Positions 30,172-32,461 of a stretch of 32,461 bases of DNA are shown here, piece after piece. The stretch's first letter is position 1; each line of letters begins with the position of its first letter. Under the pieces are notes generated by a model that saw nothing but the letters and a program-made list of their open reading frames with translations, searched no databases and was not told where the DNA came from. The position numbers were made by a program, and so were the translations under genes. This DNA comes from Gemmatimonadales bacterium (GTDB lineage Bacteria > Gemmatimonadota > Gemmatimonadetes > Gemmatimonadales > GWC2-71-9), in the NCBI GenBank assembly GCA_025928955.1, contig JAICNA010000006.1, forward strand, positions 1 through 32,461, in the 5' to 3' direction.

Positions 30172-30664
30172 GTGCCCTGCCTTCGCGCTTGAGGTTCTCG
30201 AGCACCGCGAGGAGCCGGTCGACGAGCTCGGCCTGTGCCGGATTCAGCTTCCGGCGCGCGGCGTCCGGTCCGAACCAGTCGCAGCGATCCACCTCGGGGA
30301 ACGTGACCCAGCGGCCGGAGCGGGGTGGCCACTCGGTCTTCATCGTGTTGCTCACGACCGCCGCGGGATCGAGGTCGCCCTCGGCGGCCCAGGCGTGCAC
30401 GGTCTTTCCCGCCTTCTGGCGCACCGAGCCGAGTGAGACGAACGGGCCCGCCGGCGAGGCACCGGTTTCCTCGGTGAACTCGCGGCGCGCCGCGTCGAGC
30501 AGATCCTCGTCGGCGTCGGGGACTCCCTTCGGAATGGTCCATGCCCCGTCATCACGCCGAGCCCAGAAGTGGCCGCCGGGATGCGCGAGGAGCAGCTCGA
30601 CCCCCGCGGGCGTCCGGCGGTAGAGGAGCAGCCCTGCGCTGACGGCCGAACGGCGCTCGGGCAA
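30137..30664 (-). CDS. NUDIX hydrolase (start uncertain, TTG at 30664 suggested)
   Basis: AVSAGLLLYRRTPAGVELLLAHPGGHFWARRDDGAWTIPKGVPDADEDLLDAARREFTEETGASP: NUDIX box GxxxxxEDxxxAARREFxEETG. Confidence 0.88.
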   Translation of the reverse strand: MPERRSAVSAGLLLYRRTPAGVELLLAHPGGHFWARRDDGAWTIPKGVPDADEDLLDAARREFTEETGASPAGPFVSLGSVRQKAGKTVHAWAAEGDLDPAAVVSNTMKTEWPPRSGRWVTFPEVDRCDWFGPDAARRKLNPAQAELVDRLLAVLENLKREGRAHADPTRQDDQA

Positions 30665-30666
30665 GC

Positions 30667-31107
30667 CTACTGCGCGCGGAAGCGCGCCACGAGTCCGGCG
30701 GCGTCGAAGAGATCCAGCGTCGAATCGCGCCGCTCGAAGCGGATCACGCGCTCGAGCGCCGAGGCGTACGCACGCTCGACCTCCATCCCATCGGTGCACG
30801 CCATCATCGTCATGGCGAGCGGGCCAAGGCGGAGCGAATCCCCGGACACCGCAAAGGGTCCACCCATCGAGTTGCAGCCCGAAAAGCCGCCCGCGTTTCC
30901 ATCAGGCGAGAAGCGAAGGTCGGGCCTGCGCCCGCCATTGCCGGCGATGTTCGGTGTCCCGGGAAGAGATTGCAGCACCCAGAGCGGGCCGACAAGGGCG
31001 GCGGTGCCTGCCGGGGCTGCGTCGGCATCGGGGGGAGTCGTATCGGAACCACCCCCCTGCGCGCAGGCTGCGAGGAGGATGACGAACAGCGGGAGCCGAA
31101 TGCGCAC
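30667..31107 (-). CDS. META domain-containing lipoprotein
   Basis: VRIRLPLFVILLAACAQGGG (lipobox) ... LRFSPDGNAGGFSGCNSMGGPFAVSGDSLRLGPLAMTMMACTDGMEVERAYASAL: META/HslJ signature. GTG start at 31107. Confidence 0.9.
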   Translation of the reverse strand: MRIRLPLFVILLAACAQGGGSDTTPPDADAAPAGTAALVGPLWVLQSLPGTPNIAGNGGRRPDLRFSPDGNAGGFSGCNSMGGPFAVSGDSLRLGPLAMTMMACTDGMEVERAYASALERVIRFERRDSTLDLFDAAGLVARFRAQ

Positions 31108-31266
31108 GATCGCTCCAGGTTTGTCGAACCCTGAATCAACGGTATCCCGGGGCGGGCGCAATACCCGGGTAAACCTGGAGGGCCGTGGACAGCGCGTGTC
31201 GGCACGAACCGGGACGCGATGAGGAAGAACCAGGCACGCCAGGCCGGGCCCTTCCCCATCGACGCT

Positions 31267-32220
31267 TCAGCGCCCCCAATCGGCGTCCGCGCGGGCCATA
31301 CTGCCCGAAAACTGAGTGACAGGAGTGGGGTCGTTGACGTCCCGATTGGTGACCATCAGGATCCCGGTGCTGCTGGTCGTATACGCCAGCCGTAACGCAT
31401 CGGGTGACCAGGTCGCGGCTCTCGCTCCCTCCGCGAAGAGCCAGTCAAACGGAATGACCAGATTGCGCATCCGCAGATCGAAGCCCTCGTTGTAGACGAG
31501 TCTGGTTCCATCGGGCGAGAACGCCGGGTGGTAACAGTTGGTGGCGCAATCGAACATGCGAGCTGAACCAGATCCGTCGGCGTTCATGATGGCGATGCCG
31601 GACGCGCCATAAGGCTCGCCGAACGTACTCGCATACACGATCTGCGAGCCGTCGGGCGACCAGCTCGGGTGCCGGTCGTCGCCGAGCGCGTTCGTGAGCC
31701 GCGTAACGCCGCTTCCGCTTGCGTTCATCACGTAGACTTCCCAGTAATCCGGCCCGTTGGGAATCGCAGAGAATGCGATTTTCCGGCCGTCCGGGGACCA
31801 GGCGAGATCGGCGATGCCGATGGTCTTGGCCTCGAGATTCGTGAGCTGCCGGATACCGCTTCCATCCCGGTTCATCGAGAAGATTTCGACGCCCTCGCCC
31901 CGGTGGCTGATGAACGCCAGCTTCTTCCCGTCCGGTGACCAGCTCGGCGTGTGATCGGTGCCGGTATTGAAGGTGATCCGCCTCAGGTTGCTGCCGTCTT
32001 CCGCCACCGTGTAGATCTCGTGATCGCCCGTCACGCCGTGACTGAACGCGATGAGGCCGCGCGTTGGTGCACTCTGGGGCCGGCCGCCGACCGCGGAGGT
32101 GATGGCCGGGACCGCGGACGGCGACAGGGGCTCTGCACCGTCGGCGCACGCGCCGGCCGTCATGGCGACGAGCGCGAGCAGGCACGCAGCGGAGCGCGCC
32201 GTGAGCAGTTGGGTTTGCAT
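31267..32220 (-). CDS. TolB-like PD40/WD40-type beta-propeller lipoprotein
   Basis: Repeated [T/H]P[S/A][W/F]SPDG motifs (HTPSWSPDGKKLAF, ADLAWSPDGRKIAF, RHPSWSPDGSQIVY, YHPAFSPDGTRLVY); signal peptide with AGAC lipobox; AAGGAGAA Shine-Dalgarno before ATG 32220. Confidence 0.92.
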   Translation of the reverse strand: MQTQLLTARSAACLLALVAMTAGACADGAEPLSPSAVPAITSAVGGRPQSAPTRGLIAFSHGVTGDHEIYTVAEDGSNLRRITFNTGTDHTPSWSPDGKKLAFISHRGEGVEIFSMNRDGSGIRQLTNLEAKTIGIADLAWSPDGRKIAFSAIPNGPDYWEVYVMNASGSGVTRLTNALGDDRHPSWSPDGSQIVYASTFGEPYGASGIAIMNADGSGSARMFDCATNCYHPAFSPDGTRLVYNEGFDLRMRNLVIPFDWLFAEGARAATWSPDALRLAYTTSSTGILMVTNRDVNDPTPVTQFSGSMARADADWGR

Positions 32221-32250
32221 CGGGATTCTCCTTCAGTCAGTCGGGTTGAA

Positions 32251-32273
32251 GGCCGGCGAATGCATCGCCGGCC
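32251..32273 (-). terminator. 9-bp perfect hairpin between partial gene and PD40 gene (possible terminator or UTR hairpin)
   Basis: ggccggcga-atgca-tcgccggcc; no clear U tract on either side. Confidence 0.4.
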
Positions 32274-32286
32274 CGTTGTGATGCGA

Positions 32287-32461
32287 TCAGTCGGCTTCGA
32301 GCGTGAGCTCGAACTGCTGCCCCGCCACGCGGTAGGTCGTGACGATCGTTGACCCGTCTACGGCGCCCGCATACGTGGACTCGTCGAGCTCAGAAACCAG
32401 CGAGATGGCGCCGCCGCTGATGCTGTAGCTGCCGAGGTCGCCGGCGTCGTACGCGTCGCCG
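32287..32461 (-). CDS. C-terminal part of a hypothetical protein, 5' end beyond window
   Basis: Open minus frame GDAYDAGDLGSYSISGGAISLVSELDESTYAGAVDGSTIVTTYRVAGQQFELTLEAD-stop, continuing to the window edge. Confidence 0.65.
   Translation of the reverse strand, partial: GDAYDAGDLGSYSISGGAISLVSELDESTYAGAVDGSTIVTTYRVAGQQFELTLEAD

Overview
High-GC bacterial chromosomal window (gene content is loosely compatible with Gemmatimonadota or a relative, but this was not tested). Apart from one divergent operon and a few single genes, almost everything reads on the minus strand. I found no rRNA, tRNA, CRISPR array, transposase or phage module. The main feature is a tightly packed minus-strand run at about 3539-16596. 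It encodes tryptophan 2,3-dioxygenase, two hydrolases, a beta-oxidation set (3-hydroxyacyl-CoA dehydrogenase, thiolase, enoyl-CoA hydratase, acyl-CoA dehydrogenase), a RidA protein, an aminobenzoate-CoA-ligase-like enzyme, an SDR, a fused FAD-monooxygenase/old-yellow-enzyme protein (2-aminobenzoyl-CoA monooxygenase/reductase or salicylyl-CoA 5-hydroxylase family), a DAO-type FAD oxidoreductase and a VOC protein. This looks like a tryptophan/kynurenine to anthranilyl-CoA catabolic operon that dearomatises the ring without a ring-cleaving dioxygenase. The step releasing the ring nitrogen, and the formamidase and kynureninase steps, are not canonically assigned and are the most interesting gaps. 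Upstream lie queG, a type II NADH dehydrogenase and a small protein. A divergent plus-strand operon (19251-23963) holds a class V aminotransferase/kynureninase-like enzyme, a LOG-family protein, a bacterial deoxyhypusine-synthase-like protein and a spinster-type MFS transporter. The two units are separated by a 42-bp intergenic region with apparently overlapping, leaderless-type promoters. The remainder is housekeeping or conserved-hypothetical genes. All calls come from reading motifs in the translations; no database search was run.
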